Shown piece by piece: positions 9,076-17,301 of a DNA stretch of 51,178 bases. This DNA is from Bacteroidota bacterium (GTDB lineage: Bacteria; Bacteroidota; Bacteroidia; Cytophagales; Cyclobacteriaceae): NCBI GenBank assembly GCA_022567155.1, contig JADFHN010000023.1, positions 1 to 51,178 on the forward strand, given 5' to 3'. The translations under genes were made by a program, and so were the position numbers. The notes under the pieces are model-generated. The model ran no database searches. It had not been told where the DNA came from and saw only the letters and a program-made list of their open reading frames with translations. Positions within the stretch are counted from its first letter, which is position 1. Each line of letters starts with the position of its first letter.

Positions 9076-9882
9076 TTACTCCCATAGCCGGAATTTTTCA
9101 AGATGAATTTCTTCGCCGAAAAACATGCGAGTGAGTGCTTCAAATGATGCCGTATAGTCCGATACAAAAAACTTATTTTCCCCTTTCCGTATATTACTTT
9201 CCATTTGATTTTCCTGTAGATATTTATGGAGATGAGCTGCAACGATCTCAGATGAATCCAGCGCTTCCACTTTTCCGGAATAATAGTCCTCAATCTCATC
9301 TTTGATAAGTGGATAATGAGTGCAGCCCAGTATTAAAGAAGAGATATTACAGAATGCTTCATAACCCAGATATTCGGATATGATATCACGGCTTATTTTA
9401 TCGTGCATAAATCCTTCCTCTATCATGGGAACAAGTAGTGGTGTGGCCAGGGATATCAGATCGGCTTCCGGATCTTTACTTAGCAACTTTTGTAAATAAA
9501 TATTTGACTGAATGGTTTGTCTGGTGCCGATAAGCCCCACGCTCTTCCCGCTGAATTTTTCCGATACATAATCAACCATCGGATCAATTACATTGATAAT
9601 TTTTGCTTTTGAGCCGGAATATTCCCTGAGCAATTCGTACGCAGCAGAAGAGGCTGAGTTGCAGGCAATCACAATTAGCTTGCAGCCTTCGCGGATGAGT
9701 ATATCTGTTATTTTGATCGAATAAGCCTGTATGGCTGCAGCGGATTTGTCTCCGTAAGGAAGATGTGCCGTATCGCCGAAATAAATCAATCGCTCTGCCG
9801 GCAATCGTTTGTGGATGGCACGTGCGACTGTTAATCCCCCGATTCCACTGTCAAATATCCCGATCGGATTATCATTATCCAT
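9076..9882 (-). CDS. murI: Glutamate racemase
   Basis: Makes D-glutamate for peptidoglycan from L-glutamate without cofactor, in the cytoplasm. The two catalytic cysteines are visible: Cys74 in VIACNSAS and Cys187 in ILGCTHYP. Other family landmarks are IGIFDSGIGGLTVARAI at the N-terminus and YFGDTAHLPYG at 34-43. The length of 268 aa is standard. It lies upstream of the PurF-like gene on the same strand, but that gene has its own promoter between them, so they are at most partly co-transcribed. Confidence 0.96.
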   Translation of the reverse strand: MDNDNPIGIFDSGIGGLTVARAIHKRLPAERLIYFGDTAHLPYGDKSAAAIQAYSIKITDILIREGCKLIVIACNSASSAAYELLREYSGSKAKIINVIDPMVDYVSEKFSGKSVGLIGTRQTIQSNIYLQKLLSKDPEADLISLATPLLVPMIEEGFMHDKISRDIISEYLGYEAFCNISSLILGCTHYPLIKDEIEDYYSGKVEALDSSEIVAAHLHKYLQENQMESNIRKGENKFFVSDYTASFEALTRMFFGEEIHLEKFRLWE

Positions 9883-9943
9883 TCGTTTAAAAAAATTTTG
9901 GCTAAAATAGATAATATATGTTTCTTGGCAGCAGGAATAAATA

Positions 9944-9972
9944 TTGATATATTTAGCTGGAGTTTTACTTTG
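9944..9972 (+). promoter_or_regulatory. Candidate promoter for the PorE-like gene
   Basis: TTG (9944-9946) is followed after 18 nt by TTACTTTG (9965-9972), one mismatch from TAnnTTTG. It lies 11 nt before the ATG at 9984, so the leader would be very short. Weak but positioned as expected in the divergent gap. Confidence 0.4.
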
Positions 9973-9983
9973 CGAATGAAGCT

Positions 9984-11984
9984 ATGCGAAATTATTGTAA
10001 GACACTGATTCTGATATCATTCACAATCAGCACATTGCCCGTGTTCTCACAAGTGGATTCAGTTGCCCTTTCGGCAGAATATTACATAATGGGTATGGAA
10101 GTTTTCGATTTTAAGCACCGGAAGCAGGCAACGGAACTTTTTGTGATGGCCACACAGATGAATCCCCGCAATTCAATGGCGCAGTTTATGGCGGGAAAAT
10201 CAATTATGCTTACCATCCAAAAGGAAGAATCGTTACCCTATTTTATGAGAGCCTGGATACTGGATCAGGATGTGGACGAGGATATCATTTATTATATCGG
10301 ACAGGCGTATCAGTATTCTCAAAAATTTGATAGTGCTATTTTATTTTATGAGCATTACAACAAACTTCTTTCACGATCCATGAAATTTCAAAAATCGCTG
10401 AAAATCAATGAAGTAAATCACAAAATATTTGAATGCAGAAATGCGAAAATATACGAATTCTATCCTGTAGATGTAACTATCACAAACCTCGGATTGAATG
10501 TGAACTCAGAATGGCCGGATTATGCTCCGGCTATATCAGCGGATGAATCTGTAATGATATTCGCCTCAAGAAGACCCGATGAAAATATAAATCCCGACCT
10601 TGCCGAAGACCTCGAATACTATGAAGATATTTATATCTCCTACAGAAAAAACGGAGAGTGGCAACCTGCCAGAAACATTGGTGCGCCTTTAAATTCACTC
10701 TACCATAATGCGAGTGTCAGCCTTTCACCGGACGGCAGAAAACTGTTTTTGTATATGGATAACAATGGAGGCGATATCTATGAATCCACCATGCAGGAAG
10801 ACAGCACCTGGTCGTTTCCGAAAGCCTTGCGTGGCGAAGTAAATTCTGAGTTTCTGGAAAATTCAGTTACGATTACCGCGGACCAACAAAAACTGTACTT
10901 TTCAAGCACACGACCGGGTGGTTACGGCGGAGCTGATTTGTATGTTGCCACAAAAAACAGGAATGGTGCCTGGATAAATCCGGTAAACCTTGGCCCGGTA
11001 ATCAACACGGAGCTTGATGAGGAGAGTGTGTTTGTTTCATCTTCCGGAAAACACCTCTATTTCAGTTCGAACGGGCATGCAGGTATGGGTGACCTTGATA
11101 TTTACCGGTCCGCCTACAATGCCGAAACAAATGAATGGGAAGAGCCATTGAATTTAGGGTTCCCGATTAATTCGGTTGAAAATGACATTTATTTTGTACT
11201 CACCGGCGATGAAAAGTATGCTTACTATTCTTCATTGGTAAATCCCAATATGGGCGATCAGGATATTTACAAAATTGATATGCAAAACTGGAAACCGGTT
11301 GACCTTACCCAGCCGGTTTTTGTTAAAGCATGGCTTGAAAAAGAAGAAGAAGAATTAAAAGCAGTGGCACCTTCTCTTAAGCTGGAGATCACGGTTGTGG
11401 ACGAAATATCGCTTAAACCCATTGATGCCAAGGTGGTTATGATATCGGAAAACGACCATTTGTTGTCGCCAGAAGTAATCGGTACGGGTATATACGAATT
11501 TGAATTTATACGTGATATTCACACCAAATACACCGTCAGGATCACCCGGGAAGGGTATCTTCCATATATTTCAGAATTTCAGATTGTGGATGTTGAATCA
11601 GGCAAGAATAAAATCAGACAAACGATTGTGCTGAACAAAGCCAGAAAATATTATGCAGCCGTATTAAATGTATATTTCGGACTCGATAAGGATGAGCCCA
11701 ATACTTTTGAAGACATTCAGTATATGGAATTGCTGATGCGTGAAACCCCTACGCTTAAAGTTGAAATTGCAGGTTATACCGATAATGCAGGCCCGGCGGA
11801 ATACAACCTCGATTTGAGCCGTCGCCGGGCTGAGGCCGTTCGAAAATACCTGACCGATGCAGGCATTGTAGCAAACAGAATGTTAGCTAATGGTTATGGT
11901 GAAGAAAATCCGGTAGCTGATAATTCCACCCGTGCCGGAAGAAGACTCAACCGGAGGACCGAATTCAGGATAATTGAAGAATAG
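9984..11984 (+). CDS. PorE-like T9SS component: TPR, beta-propeller, CRD and OmpA domains
   Basis: Outer-membrane/periplasmic protein of 666 aa. After a signal peptide (first about 22 residues, ending VFSQ) come TPR-like helices (about 25-150), a PD40/WD40-type propeller with repeated ISADESVMIFASRRP-like blades (about 165-440; SPDGRKLF, LYFSSTRPGG, LYFSSNGHAG), a carboxypeptidase-regulatory-like beta domain (about 460-545), and an OmpA-family peptidoglycan-binding domain (about 550-666; VEIAGYTDNAG, NLDLSRRRAEAVRKYL, RRTEFRI). This four-domain order is that described for PorE of the type IX secretion system, which links the secretion machinery to peptidoglycan. PorE is a lipoprotein in Porphyromonas; here no lipobox Cys is seen. 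Related OmpA/PD40 proteins exist in several copies in many Bacteroidota, so the PorE role is likely but not certain. It is divergent from murI and not in an obvious operon. Confidence 0.8.
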   Translation: MRNYCKTLILISFTISTLPVFSQVDSVALSAEYYIMGMEVFDFKHRKQATELFVMATQMNPRNSMAQFMAGKSIMLTIQKEESLPYFMRAWILDQDVDEDIIYYIGQAYQYSQKFDSAILFYEHYNKLLSRSMKFQKSLKINEVNHKIFECRNAKIYEFYPVDVTITNLGLNVNSEWPDYAPAISADESVMIFASRRPDENINPDLAEDLEYYEDIYISYRKNGEWQPARNIGAPLNSLYHNASVSLSPDGRKLFLYMDNNGGDIYESTMQEDSTWSFPKALRGEVNSEFLENSVTITADQQKLYFSSTRPGGYGGADLYVATKNRNGAWINPVNLGPVINTELDEESVFVSSSGKHLYFSSNGHAGMGDLDIYRSAYNAETNEWEEPLNLGFPINSVENDIYFVLTGDEKYAYYSSLVNPNMGDQDIYKIDMQNWKPVDLTQPVFVKAWLEKEEEELKAVAPSLKLEITVVDEISLKPIDAKVVMISENDHLLSPEVIGTGIYEFEFIRDIHTKYTVRITREGYLPYISEFQIVDVESGKNKIRQTIVLNKARKYYAAVLNVYFGLDKDEPNTFEDIQYMELLMRETPTLKVEIAGYTDNAGPAEYNLDLSRRRAEAVRKYLTDAGIVANRMLANGYGEENPVADNSTRAGRRLNRRTEFRIIEE

Positions 11985-12093
11985 CAGATGTCTCGTACTG
12001 TTCTCCTCAGCACGTAATTTCATTCGGCCATGCTGACTTGTGGTACGGAAATTCTTTGAAAATCGTTACATTACTGTCTGATTAGCTAACGGA

Positions 12094-12618
12094 ATGCCTC
12101 TCAACGAACGAGTAACAGTAATAAAAGGCGACATTACTACGGTGAAAACCGACGCCATTGTAAACGCGGCGAATGCTTCGCTTGCAGGCGGAGGTGGCGT
12201 TGACGGTGCTATCCATCGTAAAGGAGGGCCGGAAATCCTTAAAGCGTGTTTGAAAATAGGCGGCTGTGCTACGGGTGAGGCCGTGATCACTACAGCAGGC
12301 AATCTACCGGCTAAATATGTAATCCATACCGTAGGTCCTGTATGGTGCGGTGGCAATCATAATGAAAAAGATTTGCTGCGCAACGCTTATCTGAATTCGC
12401 TTAAGCTTGCATATACGCATAATCTGGACTCAGTTGCCATTCCTAATATCAGCACGGGCATTTACGGATTTCCGAAAAAGCTGGCCGCTGAAATTGCTCT
12501 ACAGGCTGTGGCTGGGTTCATCACTAGCTATGATATTCCGGCCGAAATACTATTTGTGTGTTACGATGAAGATAACTTCATTATTTACAACTCACTGGTA
12601 GAAAAGCTTGCTCAATAG
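12094..12618 (+). CDS. Macro domain protein (O-acetyl-ADP-ribose deacetylase-like)
   Basis: Single macro domain of 174 aa, binding ADP-ribose and probably removing acetyl or mono-ADP-ribose groups. The N-terminal [20 protein letters not shown] and the Gly-rich loop [14 protein letters not shown], followed by the VIHTVGPVW and ISTGIYGFP phosphate-binding loop, are the classic MacroD/YmdB signatures. The catalytic Asp/Asn region (NAAN, GVD) is intact. It stands alone after the PorE-like gene with a gap of about 110 bp, and I see no toxin partner or ADP-ribosyltransferase beside it. Confidence 0.93.
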   Translation: MPLNERVTVIKGDITTVKTDAIVNAANASLAGGGGVDGAIHRKGGPEILKACLKIGGCATGEAVITTAGNLPAKYVIHTVGPVWCGGNHNEKDLLRNAYLNSLKLAYTHNLDSVAIPNISTGIYGFPKKLAAEIALQAVAGFITSYDIPAEILFVCYDEDNFIIYNSLVEKLAQ

Positions 12619-12889
12619 CGGCTATGGCAAATAAACCGGTTCCAACGTAATCATTATTTTATCTCAGATATTACGGTTACTCATAGGTTGGATATTACGT
12701 ACTACGATTGCCTGTTGTAACTGTGTTATACTATTTAAAGTTACCACGGTATTTTGATAATAAATCTTGTAACTCATTAAATGTCAGGGTTTTGATAGTT
12801 TTGGCAAGTGGAAAAGCATATTTTTAAAAACGGGGTAACTTTTTGTAAGCATAAAAATAAATGATCAATGAAACAAAAACTTTATCTGG

Positions 12890-12989
12890 GGTCTGAGCGG
12901 ACCCGTCCGAATGGCTCAGCCGGGCGGGCGCTCAGACCAGTATATAGTTTACCCTGGTCGAAGCGTCTCGCTTCGACCTTATTGCCAGG
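12890..12989. repeat. Two adjacent long hairpins, dispersed intergenic repeat
   Basis: First hairpin: GGTCTGAGCG (12890-12899) pairs perfectly with CGCTCAGACC (12929-12938), and inside it CCCGTCCG pairs with CGGGCGGG with one G-T pair. Second hairpin: GGTCGAAGCG (12956-12965), loop TCT, CGCTTCGACC (12969-12978), followed by TTGCCAG. The second element has a relative at 47001-47036. This repeat fills most of the 525-bp gap 12619-13143 before the next true gene; in the rest of that gap (12619-12889) I see no gene or clear signal. Confidence 0.7.
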
Positions 12990-13143
12990 CAGAATACCAC
13001 CAATGAATACAAAAAAGCTTAAACCACAGATAAAATGCTGGGGTTCACTTAAAGAATGGGGTAAATTCAAGTTATACTATAGGGTTCAACGTAATCTTAT
13101 TTTTAACTATATTGCAGCCCGTGAAATTCAGGAACTAAAAACT

Positions 13144-13518
13144 ATGAGAAAATTTTATATGATTTTCCTGCTTGCCGTAGTAAACGTTGGATGTGCCGGC
13201 ATCCGTAAAGTTGTTTACAGTCCGGTTGGAACCTGGGAATATGTGGTAACCGGTACTCCTTCCGGCGATACCAATGGCACTTTTATTCTGACAAAACCAG
13301 ATGATGTATTTACCGGTTCATTTAAGTCGGCAGAGTATGGTGAAACAGAAATGGAAAATCTGTATTACGCAGACGGAAAAATCACATGCCAGTTTTACCT
13401 GGCCGGTATTGATTTGTCTATGTCGGGAGTATTTGCAGGCGATACCTTCTCCGGTACGATAGACAGCGGCCAGATGGGTGTGTTTCCTATTACTGCAAAT
13501 CGTGTAACCGGAAAATAA
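13144..13518 (+). CDS. Small hypothetical lipoprotein
   Basis: Protein of 124 aa beginning MRKFYMIFLLAVVNVGC, a lipoprotein signal with lipobox VNVGC. The mature part is beta-rich (VGTWEYVVTGTP, GTFILTKPDDVFTGSF, GVFAGDTFSGTID) and resembles small extracellular beta-barrel or lipocalin-like proteins, but I do not recognise the family. ATG 13144 was chosen because the reading frame upstream to 12868 runs through the hairpin repeat and gives a compositionally odd, arginine-rich translation. It is 24 bp upstream of fabI, so co-transcription is possible. Confidence 0.75.
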   Translation: MRKFYMIFLLAVVNVGCAGIRKVVYSPVGTWEYVVTGTPSGDTNGTFILTKPDDVFTGSFKSAEYGETEMENLYYADGKITCQFYLAGIDLSMSGVFAGDTFSGTIDSGQMGVFPITANRVTGK

Positions 13519-13542
13519 CAGGATACTTACAAAAGCTTTGAA

Positions 13543-14367
13543 ATGGCATACAACTTATTAAAAGGAAAAAAGGGTATAATATTCGGCGCCCTTGACGAAA
13601 ATTCTATTGCCTGGAAAACAGCGCTTAAAGTACATGAAGAAGGCGGCAAATTTGTTCTTACCAATGCGCCTTTAGCGATGAGGCTGGGTGAGATAAATCA
13701 ACTTGCTGAAAAGGTTGGAGCAGAAATCATTTCAGCCGACGCCACCTCTATGAACGACGTTGAAAATCTATTTCAAAAGTCACTGGAAATATTAGATGAC
13801 AAGTTTGATTTCGTGCTTCATTCCATCGGAATGAGCCCCAATGTAAGAAAAGCAAAAGCTTACGGCGACCTTAATTATGAATGGTTCCATAAAACACTGG
13901 ATATTTCGGCTATGTCGTTTCATCGGATTATGCAAACGGCCGAGAAGCTGGATGCAATGAATGAATGGGGCTCCATTGTAGCATTGTCCTACATTGCGTC
14001 ACAACGCACCTATCCGGATTATTCCGATATGGGCAATGCCAAAGCACTACTGGAGTCGATCGCACGCAGCTATGGCAACCGCTTTGCAAAATCAAAAAAG
14101 GTGCGAGTCAATACCATTTCACAGTCGCCAACCATTACACGGGCAGGCACAGGCATAACCGGGTTCGATGCATTTCTTGATTACGCAGATAAATTATCGC
14201 CTCTTGGAAATGCATCTGCTGAAGACTGTGCAAATTATATTGTCGTCATGTTTTCTGATCTTACACGGATGGTTACCATGCAAAATCTGATGCATGACGG
14301 AGGATTTTCGACCTCTGGGATTACGGACGAAATCGTAGAAATGCTGTATGCAATTAAAAACGAGTAA
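13543..14367 (+). CDS. fabI: Enoyl-[acyl-carrier-protein] reductase (NADH)
   Basis: Last step of fatty-acid elongation: reduction of trans-2-enoyl-ACP. SDR fold of 274 aa. The N-terminal GIIFGALDENSIAWKTA is the FabI-type nucleotide-binding loop. VLHSIGMSP at 91-99 is the FabI substrate strand, and Tyr160 and Lys167 in YSDMGNAK give the Tyr-x6-Lys spacing that separates FabI from other SDRs. The C-terminal MQNLMHDGGFSTSG fits the family. It lies between the small lipoprotein and ispE on the same strand. Confidence 0.95.
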   Translation: MAYNLLKGKKGIIFGALDENSIAWKTALKVHEEGGKFVLTNAPLAMRLGEINQLAEKVGAEIISADATSMNDVENLFQKSLEILDDKFDFVLHSIGMSPNVRKAKAYGDLNYEWFHKTLDISAMSFHRIMQTAEKLDAMNEWGSIVALSYIASQRTYPDYSDMGNAKALLESIARSYGNRFAKSKKVRVNTISQSPTITRAGTGITGFDAFLDYADKLSPLGNASAEDCANYIVVMFSDLTRMVTMQNLMHDGGFSTSGITDEIVEMLYAIKNE

Positions 14368-14450
14368 TACGGCATTATCTGTTATTACCAACTTTTACAA
14401 CCAGAGTTATCTAACCAAGACTGCTTTTATTGTTTAAATCCGGCTGTGGC

Positions 14451-15263
14451 ATGGTAGTATTCCCAAATGCTAAGATCAATATCGGGCTCCGTATCGTGGG
14501 AAAAAGAAAAGACGGGTATCATGATATCCTAACTCCAATTTACCCGGTACCCTGGCAGGATATTCTTGAATTAGTTACTGCCCGGAAAGAAGAATTCACT
14601 TTATCAGGACTGAATATACCCGGACCAACTGACAAGAATCTCTGCCTGGAGGCGTATCATTTAATGAAAAAGGCGTTTGATTTACCTGCTGTAAAGATGC
14701 ACCTCCATAAAGTTATCCCATTTGCCGCAGGATTAGGAGGCGGCTCGTCAAATGCAGCATTTACAATCAAAGCCCTTAATACGTTATTCTCGTTAGGCCT
14801 GACTGCAACCGCAATGGAAAAGATTGCAGCGGGTTTAGGAAGTGATTGCCCCTTTTTTATTAAAAATATTCCGGCCATTGCATCAGGTACGGGAACTAGT
14901 CTGGAAGAGATTGATATTTCCCTGAAATCAGACTATCTGGTATTGGTCAATCCGGATATTCAAATTCCCACCGCAGCGCTATATCAAAAGATCTCGAAAT
15001 TTTCAAGTCCTGAAATCCCTCCGGCTGAAGTATTGAAAAAACCGGTAGGTGAATGGAGGGATTTTTTGACGAATGATTTTGAGAAAATAGTGTTCCCGGA
15101 ATTTCCTGAAATCAAAGCAATTAAAGACAAGCTTTACCAATCGGGAGCTGCGTTTGCAGCCATGTCAGGATCAGGTTCAACGGTGTATGGGATTTTCTCA
15201 GGAGAGCCGGTTCTTACAGGTTTTCCGAATAACTACCGGATATGGAAAGGTAAAATTGGTTGA
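14451..15263 (+). CDS. ispE: 4-diphosphocytidyl-2-C-methyl-D-erythritol kinase
   Basis: GHMP kinase of the non-mevalonate isoprenoid pathway, phosphorylating CDP-methylerythritol with ATP. The 270-aa protein starts MVVFPNAKINIGL, with the catalytic Lys in the FPNAKINIGL motif. The ATP loop is PFAAGLGGGSSNAAF, and AMSGSGSTVYGIF is the third GHMP motif. ATG 14451 is preferred over the TTG at 14430, because homologues begin close to the FPNAK motif. It is 83 bp after fabI on the same strand and convergent with the EamA transporter. Confidence 0.95.
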   Translation: MVVFPNAKINIGLRIVGKRKDGYHDILTPIYPVPWQDILELVTARKEEFTLSGLNIPGPTDKNLCLEAYHLMKKAFDLPAVKMHLHKVIPFAAGLGGGSSNAAFTIKALNTLFSLGLTATAMEKIAAGLGSDCPFFIKNIPAIASGTGTSLEEIDISLKSDYLVLVNPDIQIPTAALYQKISKFSSPEIPPAEVLKKPVGEWRDFLTNDFEKIVFPEFPEIKAIKDKLYQSGAAFAAMSGSGSTVYGIFSGEPVLTGFPNNYRIWKGKIG

Positions 15264-15309
15264 TATGAATAGGGGGAAGAAAAACAAATGACCCGTTACA
15301 TAAAATTGT

Positions 15310-16224
15310 TCAGTTGGCATTATTCTGAAGGCTTATTTTTTTCTTCATCAGGATCCTATTCAGAACTGGATAACAAAATACAGCCGCAATGATGACGAAC
15401 GCTCCCATGTAAAATGAATATGTCATTTTTTCGCGATCACCAAAAATGACGAGAGCCAGCAGAATTCCATACACAGGCTCCATATTTACAACAAGATTTA
15501 TCGTATAGGGGGAGAACTTTTTCATCAGCTTTATGGAGGTAGAATAGGCATATACCGTACACACCAGAGCAAGAACAAGAATATAAATCCAGTCGAGTGA
15601 CGAGGGGATCATGTGCAATTTGCCGCTATCAGTCAGATATATCTTATAGAAAGGAAGAAAAAACGCGGTCGTAATACAGGCGCCGAGCATCTCATAACTC
15701 ATGATCACAAAATGATTATACTGCCTGGTGAACCCCGAATTAATTAACATAAATATGGCGGCACAAATAGCTGAGATCATGGCCATTATCAAGCCCGTTT
15801 TATATTTAATATCCGCTTTGAATACAATATAAATTCCCAGGATGATGAACGCCCCAAGTACTACTTCAAAAATCTTTAATTTCTGTCTTGTCACCAGAGG
15901 CCCTAATAGTGCAGTCCACAGCGTTACTGTTGACATACCCACCAGGGTAACGGAGGCATTTGAAACCCTTGCAGCCTCAAAAAAAAATATCCAGTGCACC
16001 GAAAATAATATACCTGTACTTAAAAACTTCAGGCTGCTTAAACGTCCGGGGATAACAAGCTCTTTTCTGAAATACAGCAGAATAAACAGGCCCAGAAATG
16101 AAAGTAATGTACGGTAAAACACCAGCTCAACGGCAGGAATACTGATAAGTAAACCAAGTATGGCTGTAAATCCCCATAGTAGTACAATAAAATGCAGTTG
16201 TGCATAATGTCTTACCCCTGCCAT
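15310..16224 (-). CDS. EamA/DMT family transporter
   Basis: Ten hydrophobic helices arranged as two EamA repeats in 304 aa (for example FIVLLWGFTAILGLLISI, LLSFLGLFILLYF, VVLGAFIILGIYIVF, YILVLALVCTVYAY, and FYMGAFVIIAAVFCYPVL). The conserved Trp of LLWGFTAI is present. Family members are drug/metabolite exporters in the inner membrane; the substrate is unknown. It begins 3 nt after the stop of the LptG-like gene, so it is the last gene of the tgt-lptG-EamA operon. Confidence 0.92.
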   Translation of the reverse strand: MAGVRHYAQLHFIVLLWGFTAILGLLISIPAVELVFYRTLLSFLGLFILLYFRKELVIPGRLSSLKFLSTGILFSVHWIFFFEAARVSNASVTLVGMSTVTLWTALLGPLVTRQKLKIFEVVLGAFIILGIYIVFKADIKYKTGLIMAMISAICAAIFMLINSGFTRQYNHFVIMSYEMLGACITTAFFLPFYKIYLTDSGKLHMIPSSLDWIYILVLALVCTVYAYSTSIKLMKKFSPYTINLVVNMEPVYGILLALVIFGDREKMTYSFYMGAFVIIAAVFCYPVLNRILMKKKISLQNNAN

Positions 16225-16227
16225 GAA

Positions 16228-17301
16228 CTATCTCGGAACTGTTTTGTAAAGCACCAACCCCAGGGCAGTAAAGGTGATGTTAGGCAGCCAGACTGCAAGA
16301 AGCGGATTCAGACTCCCTCCCTCTGCCATACTCTTGCTCATTACAAAAAATATTATAAAGACAAATGAAATAACAAATCCCATTGCGATCTGGAAACCTG
16401 TGCCCCCTCTGGCCCTTCTGGCCGACACTATCACAGCAATAAATGTTAGTATAATTGCCGTAAACGGATACGTAATCCGCATATACTTTTCAATCTGGTA
16501 AATTTTGTATCCATCCAGTCCCCTGTCGATCAGGTCGTTGATTTTCTGATCAAGTTCGGGGATGGTAAGCGCTTCATTAAGACGCTTATTGCTTGCAAAA
16601 TCATCAGGATGGAGCCTTAAAAGGGTATCAAGCCTTTTCCCTTCCCGAATTAATTCACCATTCTTATGGAGTATCCGCAATTGCCAGTTGTTCAACTGCC
16701 ACTTTTTTGTTTCATCATTCCATTTGATGTTATTTGAAGTAAGCTTTTCTACCAGTTTATAGTTTTCAAACTTCTCCATGGTAAAATTATAGCCCGTGTT
16801 TGAAGTGTTTACATAGTTTCTCACATAAACATAAAGGCCCTGGCCTTCCTGGAAATGGTTATCCCTTTCCGAAAAATAAAATTTCGCCTCCAGGTATTTA
16901 TGTTCAAATTCAACCCTTGATTTTGTGGTATCAGGTATCACCCACCCGGTGAAATAAAAACTCACACCGCCGATGAACGTAGCGCCAATCATATAAGGCA
17001 CCATAAGGCGTCTGAAGCTTATTCCACTGCTCAAAATGGCAATGATCTCCGTATGGCTTGCCAGGTTTGCCGTCACAAACACGGTGGCAATAAAAACGGT
17101 GATGGGTGCGATGGTATTTGCAAGCCAGGGAATGTAATCCAGATAAAAGCCGGCAACCTGCTTAAAAGTCAGGTCCGCTGTAGTGAATCTTTCCATCTTT
17201 TCGGTAATGTCAATTACCACAATGATCATTACCAGCAGAAACACCACGAAAAAGAACGTACTGAGCAGTTTCTTTAATATATATTTATCAATAACCTTCA
17301 T
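16228..17301 (-). CDS. LptF/LptG (YjgP/YjgQ) family permease
   Basis: Inner-membrane permease of the lipopolysaccharide export complex LptBFGC. The 357-aa protein starts MKVIDKYILKKLLSTFFFVV, has helices near residues 15-35, 55-80 and 95-120, a large periplasmic beta-jellyroll region (about 130-270) and three C-terminal helices (ITYPFTAIILTFIAVIVSA and beyond). These features fit LptF/LptG; sequence alone does not tell F from G, and a partner is not in the window. The start at 17301 overlaps the stop of tgt as ATGA, showing coupling; a longer frame to 17394 overlaps tgt and is not used. Confidence 0.9.
   Translation of the reverse strand: MKVIDKYILKKLLSTFFFVVFLLVMIIVVIDITEKMERFTTADLTFKQVAGFYLDYIPWLANTIAPITVFIATVFVTANLASHTEIIAILSSGISFRRLMVPYMIGATFIGGVSFYFTGWVIPDTTKSRVEFEHKYLEAKFYFSERDNHFQEGQGLYVYVRNYVNTSNTGYNFTMEKFENYKLVEKLTSNNIKWNDETKKWQLNNWQLRILHKNGELIREGKRLDTLLRLHPDDFASNKRLNEALTIPELDQKINDLIDRGLDGYKIYQIEKYMRITYPFTAIILTFIAVIVSARRARGGTGFQIAMGFVISFVFIIFFVMSKSMAEGGSLNPLLAVWLPNITFTALGLVLYKTVPR

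Noticed and set aside
12868-13143. Extended N-terminus of the small lipoprotein gene
   Set aside because: It reads through the hairpin repeat. The lipoprotein signal at 13144 is the natural start.
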